DNA of 64,000 nt from DASZIT01 sp963709665 (GTDB taxonomy: Bacteria; Actinomycetota; Acidimicrobiia; Acidimicrobiales; RAAP-2): positions 58,711 to 122,710 of the forward strand of contig CAVPWU010000005.1 in assembly GCA_963709665.1 (NCBI GenBank), read 5' to 3'. This document shows, in pieces, positions 47,828 to 56,794 of the stretch. The number at the start of each line of letters is the position of its first letter. Within the stretch, counting starts at the first letter, position 1. The position numbers were made by a program, and so were the translations under genes. The notes beneath the pieces were generated by a model. The model had not been told where the DNA came from. It saw nothing but the letters and a program-made list of their open reading frames with translations, and made no database searches.

Positions 47828-49228
47828 ATGACCGAGTTCCCCACCGCTCTCGAGACCGCCGCCGCCATCCGTCACCGGGAGGTCAGCCCCCTCGAGGTGC
47901 TGGACGACACCCTGGCCCGGATCGACCGCCTCGACCCCACCCTCAACGCCATAGTCTGGCGCAACGACGAGGAGGCCCGGGCCGAGGCCGTCCGGGTGGG
48001 GGAGCGGATCGCCGCCGGGGACGAGGAGATGCCCCCCTTCGCCGGGGTGCCCATCCCGATCAAGGACCTGACCGAGGTGGCCGGCTGGCCGCTCACCCAC
48101 GGCTCCTTCGGGGCGCCGGACGGGGTGGGGGCGGCGGATGCCCCGGTGGTCGAGCGGTACCGCCGGGCCGGGTTCGTGCTCACCGGCCGCACCAACACCC
48201 CGGAGTTCGGCTCCATCACCGTCACCGAGAACCTCCGCTACGGCATCACCCGGAACCCGTGGGACACCGGCCGTACCCCGGGGGGTTCGAGCGGCGGGGC
48301 CGGGGCGGCGGTGGCCTCGGGGATGTTCAGCGTGGCCCACGCCAACGACGCCGGCGGCTCCATCCGGATCCCGTCGTCGTGCTGCGGGCTGGTGGGGCTG
48401 AAGCCCACCCGGGGCCGGATCCCCCAGGACATCCCGAGCTGGCAGGGGATGTCCTCCGAGGGCGCCGTCACCCACACGGTGGCCGACACCGCCGCCCTCC
48501 TCGACGTGATGTCGGTGCCCGACCCCAACGCCTGGCTGTACGCCCCCACCCCGGCCTGGCCGTTCGCCGACGACCCCGGGACCGACCCCGGCTCCCTCCG
48601 GGTGGTCCTCAACGCCACCTCGGCCCTGGGGATCGAGGTGGACAAGGAGGCGGTGGCCGCCGTCGAGCTGACCGGGCGGCTGCTCGAGTCCGCCGGCCAC
48701 CGGGTGGAGTGGCTGGATGCCGACCTCTTCGACGCCTCGGCGGTGGCCCCGTTCCTCGACGTGGTGCACAGTGGCCTGGCCGAGAACGACGACATCGACT
48801 GGACCAGGGTGGAGCCCCACAACCGGGCCGGCTACGCCGCCGCCCAGGCGGTGGACAGCGTGGCCTTCACCCGCTCCCTCAACGAGATCCGGCACCTGAC
48901 CCGACAGGTGGTGACCCGGTTCCATGAGGAGTTCGACCTGCTGGTGACCCCCACCATGGCCATCGAGCCGCCCCGGGTGGGGGTCCTCGAGCACGCCCAC
49001 GCCTCGCCGGACTACCCGCCCCTCGAGGTCCTGTCCATGGCCGCCTTCTGCGCCCTGGCCAACATCTCGGGCCAGCCGGCCATCAGCCTGCCCATCCACA
49101 CCTCCCCGTCGGGGCTGCCCATCGGGGTGCAGCTGCTGGCCGCCCCCTGGGAGGAGGGCCGGCTGCTGCGGGTGGCCGCCGTGCTCGAGGCGGTGGCCCC
49201 GTGGGCGGACCGCCACCCGGCCCTCTGA
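47828..49228 (+). CDS. Amidase signature family hydrolase
   Basis: 466 residues from ATG 47828. The Ser-cisSer-Lys triad is visible: Lys79 (PIPIKDLTE), Ser154/155 in TPGGSSGG and Ser178 in DAGGSIRIPSSCCGLVGLKPTRGR. Such enzymes hydrolyse amides; substrates range from acylamides to nylon oligomers and this one cannot be specified. It is not GatA, because no gatB/gatC is nearby and the pattern of the C-terminal domain differs. TAGCGT at 47816-47821, 6 nt before the ATG, indicates a leaderless transcript. Confidence 0.88.
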   Translation: MTEFPTALETAAAIRHREVSPLEVLDDTLARIDRLDPTLNAIVWRNDEEARAEAVRVGERIAAGDEEMPPFAGVPIPIKDLTEVAGWPLTHGSFGAPDGVGAADAPVVERYRRAGFVLTGRTNTPEFGSITVTENLRYGITRNPWDTGRTPGGSSGGAGAAVASGMFSVAHANDAGGSIRIPSSCCGLVGLKPTRGRIPQDIPSWQGMSSEGAVTHTVADTAALLDVMSVPDPNAWLYAPTPAWPFADDPGTDPGSLRVVLNATSALGIEVDKEAVAAVELTGRLLESAGHRVEWLDADLFDASAVAPFLDVVHSGLAENDDIDWTRVEPHNRAGYAAAQAVDSVAFTRSLNEIRHLTRQVVTRFHEEFDLLVTPTMAIEPPRVGVLEHAHASPDYPPLEVLSMAAFCALANISGQPAISLPIHTSPSGLPIGVQLLAAPWEEGRLLRVAAVLEAVAPWADRHPAL

Positions 49229-49291
49229 CCGGCGCCCGGCCGGCCGCCGGCCACTGGCCGGTTCGGGGCGGGGCCGCCTACCCTGGTCCCC

Positions 49292-49906
49292 GTGACCTCG
49301 ACCCCGGAGAGTGCCGGCCCCTCGGGGTCCGGATCCAACGGCTCGGAGGCCGACGGCCCCGGGTCCAACGGCAGCGGGGCGGCGGTCCCCCCGCCCTCCG
49401 GCGGTGAGCCGTCCGGGCTCCGGGCCACCCTGCGGCAGTGGTCGCCCCTGGTGCCCGCCCCGGCCCGGTCGGCTCTGCTGGGCGCCGCCACCGGGCTGCG
49501 CTCCCAGATGGGGATGGCCGCCGTCCTGGTGGCGGCGGGCGAGTCCGGACGGGAGCGCCTGCCCGAGCGGCTCCGTCACCACCAGGCCCTGCGCTCCGCC
49601 CTGATCGCCGCGGTCGGCGAGCTCCTGGCCGACAAGCTGCCGAGGACCGGGAGCCGCCTCCGCCCGGGACCGCTGGCCGCCCGCCTGGTGCTGGCGGGCT
49701 ACGCCTCCCGTGCCCTGGCCCGCGCCGAGGAGCGGGAGGGCGGGCCGGACGTGGTGGTGGCGGTGGTGGCGTCCCTGGTGGCGGCCAAGGTGGGCTACGA
49801 GGTGCGGGCCCGCCTGTCCCGGCACCTGCCCGATCCGCTGGTCGGGCTGTGCGAGGACGTGGTGGCGGTCGTCCTGGCCGCGGTGGCGGTGGGACCGATC
49901 AGCTGA
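49292..49906 (+). CDS. DUF4126-like membrane protein
   Basis: 204 residues from GTG 49292. The first 45 residues are Ser/Gly/Pro-rich and disordered. The rest has three to four weakly hydrophobic helices with ATGLRSQMGMAAVLVA and ELLADKLPRTGSR, the pattern of DUF4126 (helix, DKxP loop, helix, glycine-rich helices). Function is unknown. TACCCT at 49279-49284 lies 7 nt before the GTG. It is convergent with the encapsulin gene (9 bp apart), so the two are not in one transcript. Confidence 0.7.
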   Translation: MTSTPESAGPSGSGSNGSEADGPGSNGSGAAVPPPSGGEPSGLRATLRQWSPLVPAPARSALLGAATGLRSQMGMAAVLVAAGESGRERLPERLRHHQALRSALIAAVGELLADKLPRTGSRLRPGPLAARLVLAGYASRALARAEEREGGPDVVVAVVASLVAAKVGYEVRARLSRHLPDPLVGLCEDVVAVVLAAVAVGPIS

Positions 49907-49915
49907 ACGGCGGGC

Positions 49916-50719
49916 CTACTTGTAGACCAGGGCCGTCGCCGCCTCCGGCGCGTGGTTGACCAGGGTCAGGCTCTCCTCGAGGTACAGCTGGACCGAGGTC
50001 CCGTCGTGGGAGAGGTAGCCGATCGAGAAGTCCTCGCCGATGGTGAGCTCGAAGTCGCCGCCCCGCAGGCTGACCACCACCGCCCCGTCCACCGCCGGCG
50101 CCCACACCACCGGTCCGCCCAGGATCTGGCGGAGGTGCTCGAAGACCGGGTAACCGCCGTGCTCGGTGGTCTCGGTGACCCCGGTGAAGCAGCGGGACCC
50201 CAGGGCGATGGCGTAGGGCCCGGCGATGTCGGCGGCGCGGAGGGTGGCCACCGCCTTGGCTACGTGCTCGGGGTAGCGGTTGTAGTCGTTGGTGATGGTG
50301 ACCGGGGGGTGGGGCGAGTCCGGGGCCAGGCCGGTGATGCCCCCGCCGGCGAAGCCGTGGAAGACGGCCCCGTCCTCGGCCAGGGCCGCCGTCCGGCTGG
50401 CCTCGATCACCGGGCCGAGGTCGATCTGGGCGCCGCGCTCCGCCGCCTCGAGCTCGGTGTGGGCGAGGGAGAAGCCGGTGCGGAACTCCACCAGGGGCTG
50501 GACCTTGCGGACGGACGCCTCCACCCCGTCGCGGGGGCCGGCGGACAGGGCGTCCACCCGGCCGAGGTCGACGGAGGACTCGGTCCACCCCAGGGGCCCG
50601 GTGACGTCGAGGAGCCGGCGCCCGGCCAGGAAGTGCTTCAGCGAGCGGGCCGCCTCCTCGTCGATCTGGGCCCAGGCGGCGTCGTTGATCGGGGCGAGCT
50701 CTTTGGTCAGATGGTTCAC
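49916..50719 (-). CDS. Encapsulin shell protein (family 1, HK97 fold)
   Basis: 267 residues from ATG 50719. The sequence follows family 1 encapsulins end to end: N-terminal helix MNHLTKELAPINDAAWAQID, where cargo targeting peptides dock; GRRLLDVTGPLGW; EFRTGFSLAHTELEAAERG (E-loop region); AEDGAVFHGF; GPYAIALGSRCF; and C-terminal GGDFELTIGEDFSIGYLSHDGTSVQLYLEESL. DVTGPLGW and the length recall the Thermotoga maritima shell, which forms a 60-subunit (T=1) cage of about 24 nm. Cargo is normally a DyP peroxidase or ferritin-like protein encoded next to it, but no such gene lies within 10 kb on either side. No disruptions. Self-assembly is known for the family; cargo here is unknown. Confidence 0.93.
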   Translation of the reverse strand: MNHLTKELAPINDAAWAQIDEEAARSLKHFLAGRRLLDVTGPLGWTESSVDLGRVDALSAGPRDGVEASVRKVQPLVEFRTGFSLAHTELEAAERGAQIDLGPVIEASRTAALAEDGAVFHGFAGGGITGLAPDSPHPPVTITNDYNRYPEHVAKAVATLRAADIAGPYAIALGSRCFTGVTETTEHGGYPVFEHLRQILGGPVVWAPAVDGAVVVSLRGGDFELTIGEDFSIGYLSHDGTSVQLYLEESLTLVNHAPEAATALVYK

Positions 50720-50976
50720 CGGTGCGTCCTGCTCTCGTCTCGGGGGTTCCGGGGGTCGGGGCGGCGGCCCCGACCCCCGCGAGTGTAGGCAACCCGATGC
50801 TGTGACCGGGCGGCCCGGGGGCTCGTCCGGAGGTGACCGGCGCCCCGGCCCGGCCTCCGCCGGGAGCCGTCGGCAGGTTCCGTGCGCCCGCCTCTGGGCG
50901 AATGGCCGAGCCCTGTCGGCACCGGGGAGGTCCCCCGGCCCGATCTTCCGGATCGTGCAGGGCTAGCGTCACCGGC

Positions 50977-51372
50977 GTGTCGAGATCGGCGGGTCAGGTC
51001 ATGGGGTGGCTGCGCCTGGGGGTGGGGGTGGTGCTGATCGCCGTCCCGGGACCGTTCCTGCGGCTGACCGACGAGGACCGGGCCACCGGCACGGCCGTCC
51101 TGTTGCTCCGGACCATCGGCATCCGCGACCTGGCCCTCGGCCTGGGGACCATCCGGGCCGCCCGGACCGGGAGCGACGACGAGCTGCGGGCGTGGACCCG
51201 GGGGGCGCTGACCAGTGACTCCCTCGACGTGGTGGCCAGTGTGGCCGGCGCCGGTGCCATCGGGGTGGGCGCAGCCCTGGGGGCGGCCACCGCCGCCGCC
51301 GCCTTCGCCGTCGGCGACGCGGTGGCCCTCGGGCGGCTCGCCGGGGCGGGGTCGACGCCGCCTCCGTCCTGA
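50977..51372 (+). CDS. Small membrane protein, unknown
   Basis: 131 residues from GTG 50977, chosen because TAGCGT at 50964-50969 is 7 nt upstream (leaderless pattern). Four weak transmembrane helices are likely (about 8-24, 40-58, 78-92, 95-112) with the motif TIGIRDLALGLGTIRAA, as in several DUF4267-like proteins. Divergent from the encapsulin with 257 bp between them. It carries no C-terminal encapsulin targeting peptide. Confidence 0.6.
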   Translation: MSRSAGQVMGWLRLGVGVVLIAVPGPFLRLTDEDRATGTAVLLLRTIGIRDLALGLGTIRAARTGSDDELRAWTRGALTSDSLDVVASVAGAGAIGVGAALGAATAAAAFAVGDAVALGRLAGAGSTPPPS

Positions 51373-51472
51373 GCCGGACCCGGAGCTGATCGGGCCATCC
51401 GTCCGGGTCGTGATCCGGGGCTCGGTCCCCGATCCGGGATGGCCCCGCGCCCGGCGGGCATACTGGGGCGCC

Positions 51473-52270
51473 ATGCACGGAGTCGACCAGCCGGCCAGCC
51501 CGCCTCCCGGCTGGCACCCCGACCCGAGCGGACAGCCGGGGTGGCGGTGGTGGGACGGGATCCGGTGGACCCAGCACACCGCACCCCCGGTCCCTCCCGG
51601 CCCGGCCTGGCCAGGGGGTCCCGACCCCTACGGGGCGGTGACGCTGCAGGCCGGGCAGGCCCGCCTGGACCGCTACATCGCCATCGGTGTCCTGGTCTGG
51701 GCGGCCCTCAGCGTCGTCGGCGTGCTGGTCAACGCCTCCGACGCCAACTACTACCGGGCCCTCTGGCACTGGTGGCACGCCGTTCTCCACGCCGTGAGCC
51801 TCCACGAGACGGCGCCCCGGCCGCCGGCGCGGCCCCTCGGCAGCTCGCTCTTCTCGCTGGCCGGCCTGGTGCTCCTGGCCATCGAGATCCCGTACTTCAT
51901 CTGGCAGTACCGGGCGGCATCGGTGGCCCGGGCGCTCGGCTACCCGATGCGTCACTCACCGGGCTGGGGCGTGGGGTGCTGGTTCATCCCCGTCGTCAAC
52001 CTCTGGATGCCCTACCAGGCGGTCCGCGACTGCCTCCCCGCCGGTCACCCGGCCCGCCGCCGGATCCTTCAGGCGTGGGTGGTCCTGCTGGCCATCGTGG
52101 TGGTCCTCAACTCGGCGACGGTGGTGGCGCTCGTCGGGGCGCCCAGGGTCGGGGCCGTCCTCGTCGTCGTGACGGCCGCCGCCTATGCGTTCGTGGGCCT
52201 GACCACCCGGCGGTTCGTCCTGGCCATCGCGGCGGACCACCGCGAGGCGGTAGCCGCCCTCACCTCCTGA
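51473..52270 (+). CDS. DUF2510-DUF4328 membrane protein
   Basis: 265 residues from ATG 51473 (CATACT at 51459-51464 just upstream). An N-terminal DUF2510 module (PPGWHPDPSGQPGWRWWDGIRWTQH, about 8-35) is followed by a DUF4328 domain with about five helices and the typical HSPGWGVGCWFIPVVNLWMPYQAVRD (about 163-188). These combined proteins are common in actinobacteria and unstudied. It is a second DUF2510 protein in the window after that at 31808. No operon partner is evident. Confidence 0.85.
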   Translation: MHGVDQPASPPPGWHPDPSGQPGWRWWDGIRWTQHTAPPVPPGPAWPGGPDPYGAVTLQAGQARLDRYIAIGVLVWAALSVVGVLVNASDANYYRALWHWWHAVLHAVSLHETAPRPPARPLGSSLFSLAGLVLLAIEIPYFIWQYRAASVARALGYPMRHSPGWGVGCWFIPVVNLWMPYQAVRDCLPAGHPARRRILQAWVVLLAIVVVLNSATVVALVGAPRVGAVLVVVTAAAYAFVGLTTRRFVLAIAADHREAVAALTS

Positions 52271-52322
52271 TGACCCGCCCGCCATCCCGTTTGCGGAGCG
52301 GCAGTCCGGGTACCTGCCAGGC

Positions 52323-52523
52323 ATGAGCCTGCCCGCCGACCACGCCACCGGACTCGAGCTCCAGATCGGTGAGCTGGTGGAGCAGCGGGCGCGGGCCGTG
52401 GTGCAGGGTCGGGAGGCCGACGCCGCCGAGTTGGCGCGGGCCATCGGGGAGCTGCAGCGGGAGCTGGGTGGCGTCGAGACGCTGTCGCTCACCCGGGGGC
52501 CCGACACCGCGGGGCCGCGGTAG
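52323..52523 (+). CDS. Small coiled-coil protein
   Basis: 66 residues from ATG 52323. Mostly one long amphipathic helix (LELQIGELVEQRARAVVQ, then AAELARAIGELQRELGG) with a short tail. No known family. GC-rich codon use agrees with coding, but so short an ORF could be spurious. Confidence 0.45.
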   Translation: MSLPADHATGLELQIGELVEQRARAVVQGREADAAELARAIGELQRELGGVETLSLTRGPDTAGPR

Positions 52524-52664
52524 CGGTCGAGGCCACCCCGCCCGGGGCCTCCTCGACGGCCGGTCCCGGATGCACCTCCCCGCCGTGTCGACCGCCGCCC
52601 GACGCCGGCGGGTGAAGCGCCTCCTCCTGGGGTCCGAGGGGTGGACACCCGAGGGTCGATCACG

Positions 52665-52696
52665 TACAATACTGAGTATGATATCGAATCGGATAC
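52665..52696 (+). promoter_or_regulatory. PadR-type promoter/operator of the ABC export operon
   Basis: TACAAT at 52665-52670 is a good -10 box, and just after it lies an AT-rich partial palindrome (52676-52696, GTAT...ATAC with ATATCGAAT inside) covering the likely transcript start. PadR proteins usually bind AT-rich inverted repeats in their own promoters, so autorepression is plausible. Confidence 0.4.
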
Positions 52697-52700
52697 GCTC

Positions 52701-53288
52701 GTGAGCGTGCGTCACGCCCTCCTGGCGCTGTTGAGCGAGGGCCCCAAGTACGGCTTGCAGCTGCGACAGGAGTTCGAGGCCCGGACCGGTGAGGTGTGGC
52801 CGCTGAACGTCGGTCAGGTGTACACCACCCTCCAGCGCCTCGAGCGCGACGGGCTGGTCGAGTCCGAGGACCCGGCCGATGCCGGTCCCCAGAAGGGCTT
52901 CCACATCACCGAGGACGGTGAGGCGGAGCTGACCAAGTGGCTGCGGACCCCGCCCGACTTCTCGTCGCCGCCCCGGGACGAGCTGGTCATCAAGGTCCTG
53001 GTGGCATTCGAACTGCCGGGCGTCGACGTCCACGCCCTGGTGCAGGCCCACCGCCGCTACCTCATCGAGCTCATGCAGCAGTGGACACGGTTGAAGGAGG
53101 ACGAGTCCCGGTTCGACCTCCACTTCGCCCTGGTCGTCGATGCCGAGCTCTTCCGGCTCGACTCCCTGGTCCGGTGGCTGGACACGGCCGACGGTCGTCT
53201 GAAGCGGGCGGCAGCGGGGATCGACGCACCGGCACCGCAGCCGTTCCCCCTCCCGAAGGCCCGGCGCAAGGTGGGGGCACCGGAATGA
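52701..53288 (+). CDS. PadR family transcriptional regulator
   Basis: 195 residues from GTG 52701, the start at which the protein begins with the usual VRHALLALLSEGPKYGLQLRQEF. A winged helix covers 1-80 (NVGQVYTTLQRLERDGLVE recognition region) and a C-terminal dimerisation helical domain (Vir_act_alpha_C-like) spans about 90-175. PadR repressors respond to small molecules and commonly control efflux genes; here an ABC ATPase starts inside its stop codon (ATGA overlap). Regulation of the downstream exporter is inferred from the operon. Confidence 0.9.
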   Translation: MSVRHALLALLSEGPKYGLQLRQEFEARTGEVWPLNVGQVYTTLQRLERDGLVESEDPADAGPQKGFHITEDGEAELTKWLRTPPDFSSPPRDELVIKVLVAFELPGVDVHALVQAHRRYLIELMQQWTRLKEDESRFDLHFALVVDAELFRLDSLVRWLDTADGRLKRAAAGIDAPAPQPFPLPKARRKVGAPE

Positions 53289-54007
53289 GCTACCTCGAAC
53301 TCCGTGACATCTCGAAGGTCTACGGCGAAGGCCCCGCCGAGGTGCGTGCCCTCGAGCGCGTGGATCTCGCCGTCGAGGCCGGGACGCTGGTGGCGGTCAT
53401 GGGCGCCAGCGGCTCCGGCAAGAGCACGCTGCTGACCATCGCCGGCAGTCTCGAGGACCCCACCAGCGGGGAGGTCTACGTGGACGGTCGAGCGCTGTCC
53501 TCGCTCTCGCGCAACGGGAAGGCACAGCTCCGCCGGCGCTCCATCGGCTACGTGTTCCAGGACTACAACCTGCTGGCCGGCCTGAGCGCGGTGGAGAACG
53601 TCTCCCTGCCGCTCGAACTCGACGGTCTGGCGTTCCGCAAGGCCCGGTCGGCGGCGATGGAGTCGCTCGAGGAGTTCGGGCTGAGGGACCGGGCGTCGCA
53701 CTACCCGGACCAGCTGTCGGGTGGCGAGCGCCAGCGGGTCGCCATCGCCCGCGCGGTAGTGGGGCCACGACGGCTGCTCCTCGCCGACGAACCTTCCGGC
53801 GCCCTCGACTCCACCAACGCCGAGGCGGTCATGCGCCTCCTCCTGGCGGCGTGCCACCGTGGCATGGCGGCCGTCGTGGTGACCCACGACGCCCAGCTTG
53901 CCTCGTGGGCCGACCGGGTGATCTTCCTGCGCGACGGCAGGGTCGTCGACCAGACGCTCCCGGTCAACGATCCCGAAGCCGTCCTCGCCAACCTCCCGCA
54001 CCCATGA
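53285..54007 (+). CDS. ABC transporter ATP-binding protein (MacB/LolD type)
   Basis: 240 residues from ATG 53285. Walker A GASGSGKST (about 39-47), Q-loop FQDYNLLAGLSAVENV, signature LSGGERQRVAIARA, Walker B LLLADEPSGALDS and H-loop THD are intact. This subgroup pairs with FtsX-like permeases and works in lipoprotein transfer, antimicrobial-peptide resistance or signalling rather than bulk transport. Overlaps padR and the permease by 4 nt each. Confidence 0.95.
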   Translation: MSYLELRDISKVYGEGPAEVRALERVDLAVEAGTLVAVMGASGSGKSTLLTIAGSLEDPTSGEVYVDGRALSSLSRNGKAQLRRRSIGYVFQDYNLLAGLSAVENVSLPLELDGLAFRKARSAAMESLEEFGLRDRASHYPDQLSGGERQRVAIARAVVGPRRLLLADEPSGALDSTNAEAVMRLLLAACHRGMAAVVVTHDAQLASWADRVIFLRDGRVVDQTLPVNDPEAVLANLPHP

Positions 54008-56514
54008 GCGTCGGCGTCCTCGAGGGATCGGACACCCGACCGACCACCGGAGGCGTCCCGGCCCGCCGGGCCATGATGCGCTGGGCCTGGCGCCTGTTCG
54101 AGCGCGAGTGGCGCCAACAACTCCTCATCCTCCTCCTCGTCCTCGTGGCCGTGGCCGCCGTCGTGGTCGGTGCCACGGTGGCCACCAACACCCCTCCGGC
54201 GGCCAACGCCGGCTTCGGTACGGCCGGCGACCGGGCCACCTTCGCCAGCTCCGGAAAGCAGCCGTTCCCCCTGGCCTCGGTGGAGGCGCAGATCGCCGCC
54301 CTCCAGCACCGTTTCGGGAGGGTCCAGGTGATCGCCAGCGAGACGTTCAACCTTCCGGGTAGCACCCAGACGTACCAACTGCGGTCCCAGGACCCGCACG
54401 GCCCCTACGGCGGCCCGATGCTCGAGCTGCTCTCCGGGCACTATCCGACCGGGCCCGGCCAGACCGCCCTGACCCCCGGCCTGGCCTCCGACCTGCACCT
54501 CGGCGTGGGCGACCGCTGGTCGGGCAGGTTGGTCGTCGGGATGGTGCAGAACCCCCAGAGCCTGCTCGACGAGTTCGCACTGGTCGCCCCCGGGGGGGTC
54601 ACGCACCCGACCTCGGTGGAAGCGCTCTTCGACGCCCCGGGCGTGGACCCGGGTCGCATCGGGTCGAACGTCTCGACGCCGGGCTCCACCCTCAACGCCA
54701 ACTCGATCAACCCGCAGACCATCGTGCTGGCCCTGGCCACCATCGGCATGCTGTTGATCGCCCTGGTCTCGATCGGCGGGTTCACGGTGCTGGCCCAGCG
54801 GCGCCTGCGAGCCCTGGGGATGCTCGAGTCGATGGGGGCGACCGACCGGAACGTGCGGCTCGTGCTCCGCGCCAACGGGGTGATCGTCGGCGCGGTGGGA
54901 GCTCTGGGGGGATTGGCGGTCGGCCTGGGGGCGTGGTTGGCCTACCGCCCGCAGAACGAGCAGAGCGCGCACCATCTGATCCCGATGTTCGCCCTGCCCT
55001 GGGCGGTGATCGGGGTGGCCATGGTGCTGGCCGTCGTCGCCACCTTCTTCGCCGCCGGGCATCCGGCCCGCGCCATCACGCGCATCCCGGTGGTCAGCGC
55101 CCTGGCCGGACGGCCCGCACCCCCGCGCCAGATCCACCGCTCCGTCATCCCGGGAGTCGTGGCGCTCGCCGTCGGCTTCGTGATGTTCTCGCTCTCCGGC
55201 GCCGAGAGCGCCGTCGTCTGGCTGATCCCCGGGTTCGTGGCCCTGGTGGCGGGCATCATCCTGATGGCGCCGTTCTTCCTGGCGGTCCTGGCCCGGATCG
55301 GGCGACGGGCACCCATCGCCGTCCGCCTGGCCCTGCGCGACCTGGCGCGGTACCGGGCCCGGTCCGGCTCGGCGCTGTCGGCCATCAGCGTCGGGGTCCT
55401 CATCGCGGTGGTCATCTGCGCGGTGGCCATCGCCCGCTACAGCAACGTGTACGACTACGTCGGCCCCAACCTGTCGCCGACCGAGCTGGCCGTCTGGAGC
55501 CCCGACGGCCAGAACGGCATCAACCCCGGGGCCGGCACGCCCACCACCCAGGATCTCGGGTCACAGCAGGCCGGCGTCCGCTCCATCGCCTCGGCGGTCG
55601 GCGCCACCAACGTCGTGGAACTCGACAATCCCGCCCCCTCGGTCGGCCTGCAGAATCCCAGCGCCTCCGGCCGCCAGTGGGACGGGCAGATCTACGTGGC
55701 GACGCCGGCCCTGCTGCGGGCCTACGGCATCAACCCGTCGTCCATCCCGTCCGACGCCGACGTGCTCAGCTCGCGCCCCGGCCTCTCGGGCTCGGAGGTG
55801 CAGCTGACCTACGGCGAGGGGGTCGGAAAGGGCGGCCCGCCGCCCGGGCCGGGACCGACCAACAGCTGCTCACCCCAGGGGTGCCTCGCCCATCCCGTCG
55901 TCCTGGAGGAGAGCCGGCTCCCCTCCGGCACCGACGCACCGAACACGGTGATCACCGAGAGCGCACTGCGCCGTCTGCACCTCGAGAGCCAGAGCACCCT
56001 CGACGGCTGGATGGTCCAGGCGGACAGCCCGATCACGGCAGCCGAGGTCAGCAACGCCCAGGCGCTGGCGGTCACCGGCGATCTCAGCGTCGAGTCGAAG
56101 AACGACGCCCCGACCTCGCACGAGATCGTCAACTGGGCCACGGTGTTCGCCATCGTGCTCGCCCTCGGCATCCTGGCCATGAGCATCGGCCTCATCCGCA
56201 GCGAGACGGCTGGCGACCTGCGCACGCTCACCGCCACCGGCGCCAGCTCCCGCACCCGGCGATCCCTGGCCGCCGTCACCGCCGGCGGCCTCGCCCTGCT
56301 GGGCGCGCTGCTCGGGACGGTGGCCGCCTACGTCGGACTGGCCGGGTGGTTCCGCTCGAACTCGTTGGAAGGCGGCCTGTCGGACATCATCGACCACATC
56401 CCCTGGAGCAACCTGGCGCTCATCGTGCTGGCCATGCCCGCCGTCGCCATGGTGGTCGGCTGGGTGCTGGCCGGACGCGATCCGACAGGCATCTCGGCCC
56501 GGCCGATGGAGTAG
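54004..56514 (+). CDS. FtsX-like ABC transporter permease
   Basis: 836 residues from ATG 54004. The first transmembrane helix (about 36-58) is followed by a large extracytoplasmic domain (60-235), then three helices with the FtsX pattern ALGMLESMGATDRNVRLVLRANG (about 265-290). A second copy of the module (about 440-836) includes TATGASSRTRRSLAAVTAGG and two final helices. The duplicated FtsX arrangement (about 10 helices) is typical of Gram-positive MacB-like exporters linked to peptide antibiotics. Co-operon with padR and the ATPase; a hairpin terminator follows at 56561. Confidence 0.92.
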   Translation: MSVGVLEGSDTRPTTGGVPARRAMMRWAWRLFEREWRQQLLILLLVLVAVAAVVVGATVATNTPPAANAGFGTAGDRATFASSGKQPFPLASVEAQIAALQHRFGRVQVIASETFNLPGSTQTYQLRSQDPHGPYGGPMLELLSGHYPTGPGQTALTPGLASDLHLGVGDRWSGRLVVGMVQNPQSLLDEFALVAPGGVTHPTSVEALFDAPGVDPGRIGSNVSTPGSTLNANSINPQTIVLALATIGMLLIALVSIGGFTVLAQRRLRALGMLESMGATDRNVRLVLRANGVIVGAVGALGGLAVGLGAWLAYRPQNEQSAHHLIPMFALPWAVIGVAMVLAVVATFFAAGHPARAITRIPVVSALAGRPAPPRQIHRSVIPGVVALAVGFVMFSLSGAESAVVWLIPGFVALVAGIILMAPFFLAVLARIGRRAPIAVRLALRDLARYRARSGSALSAISVGVLIAVVICAVAIARYSNVYDYVGPNLSPTELAVWSPDGQNGINPGAGTPTTQDLGSQQAGVRSIASAVGATNVVELDNPAPSVGLQNPSASGRQWDGQIYVATPALLRAYGINPSSIPSDADVLSSRPGLSGSEVQLTYGEGVGKGGPPPGPGPTNSCSPQGCLAHPVVLEESRLPSGTDAPNTVITESALRRLHLESQSTLDGWMVQADSPITAAEVSNAQALAVTGDLSVESKNDAPTSHEIVNWATVFAIVLALGILAMSIGLIRSETAGDLRTLTATGASSRTRRSLAAVTAGGLALLGALLGTVAAYVGLAGWFRSNSLEGGLSDIIDHIPWSNLALIVLAMPAVAMVVGWVLAGRDPTGISARPME

Positions 56515-56560
56515 GCGGGTCCGCTCCGGGTCGGGAGCCAGCCATGGCGAGGCAGTCCGG

Positions 56561-56583
56561 CAGGGCGGCCTTCGGGCCCCCTG
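56561..56583 (+). terminator. UUCG-loop terminator after the ABC operon
   Basis: CAGGG and GGCC arms (one internal mismatch) around a TTCG loop, followed by a T-rich CTGTTATT. It lies 46 bp after the permease stop. Confidence 0.65.
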
Positions 56584-56794
56584 CTGTTATTGACCGTCAC
56601 CTACCGAATCCTCTTTGAGTCAAGGGGTGGATTTCAGGGGATCCCGGGCGCGACGAGACCATGTGCCGTCGAAGGCGGAGATGCCTAAGGTTTCAGGGGG
56701 TCCGGGAGTGACTTCGCCGAAGAGCCGGTCGCCAGGGTGCAGAGCCGGTCACGCAGGCTATGAGACGTTCCCGCCTGTCCTCCCGGGCCCTACT

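Noticed and set aside
46808..49825. A 1,005-codon minus-strand frame opposite purM, pyrE and the amidase
   Set aside because: Composition typical of reverse-strand shadows in GC-rich DNA and no recognisable motif.
49292..49906. DUF4126 protein as encapsulin cargo
   Set aside because: It is a membrane protein on the opposite strand and its C-terminus (VAVGPIS) does not look like a targeting peptide.
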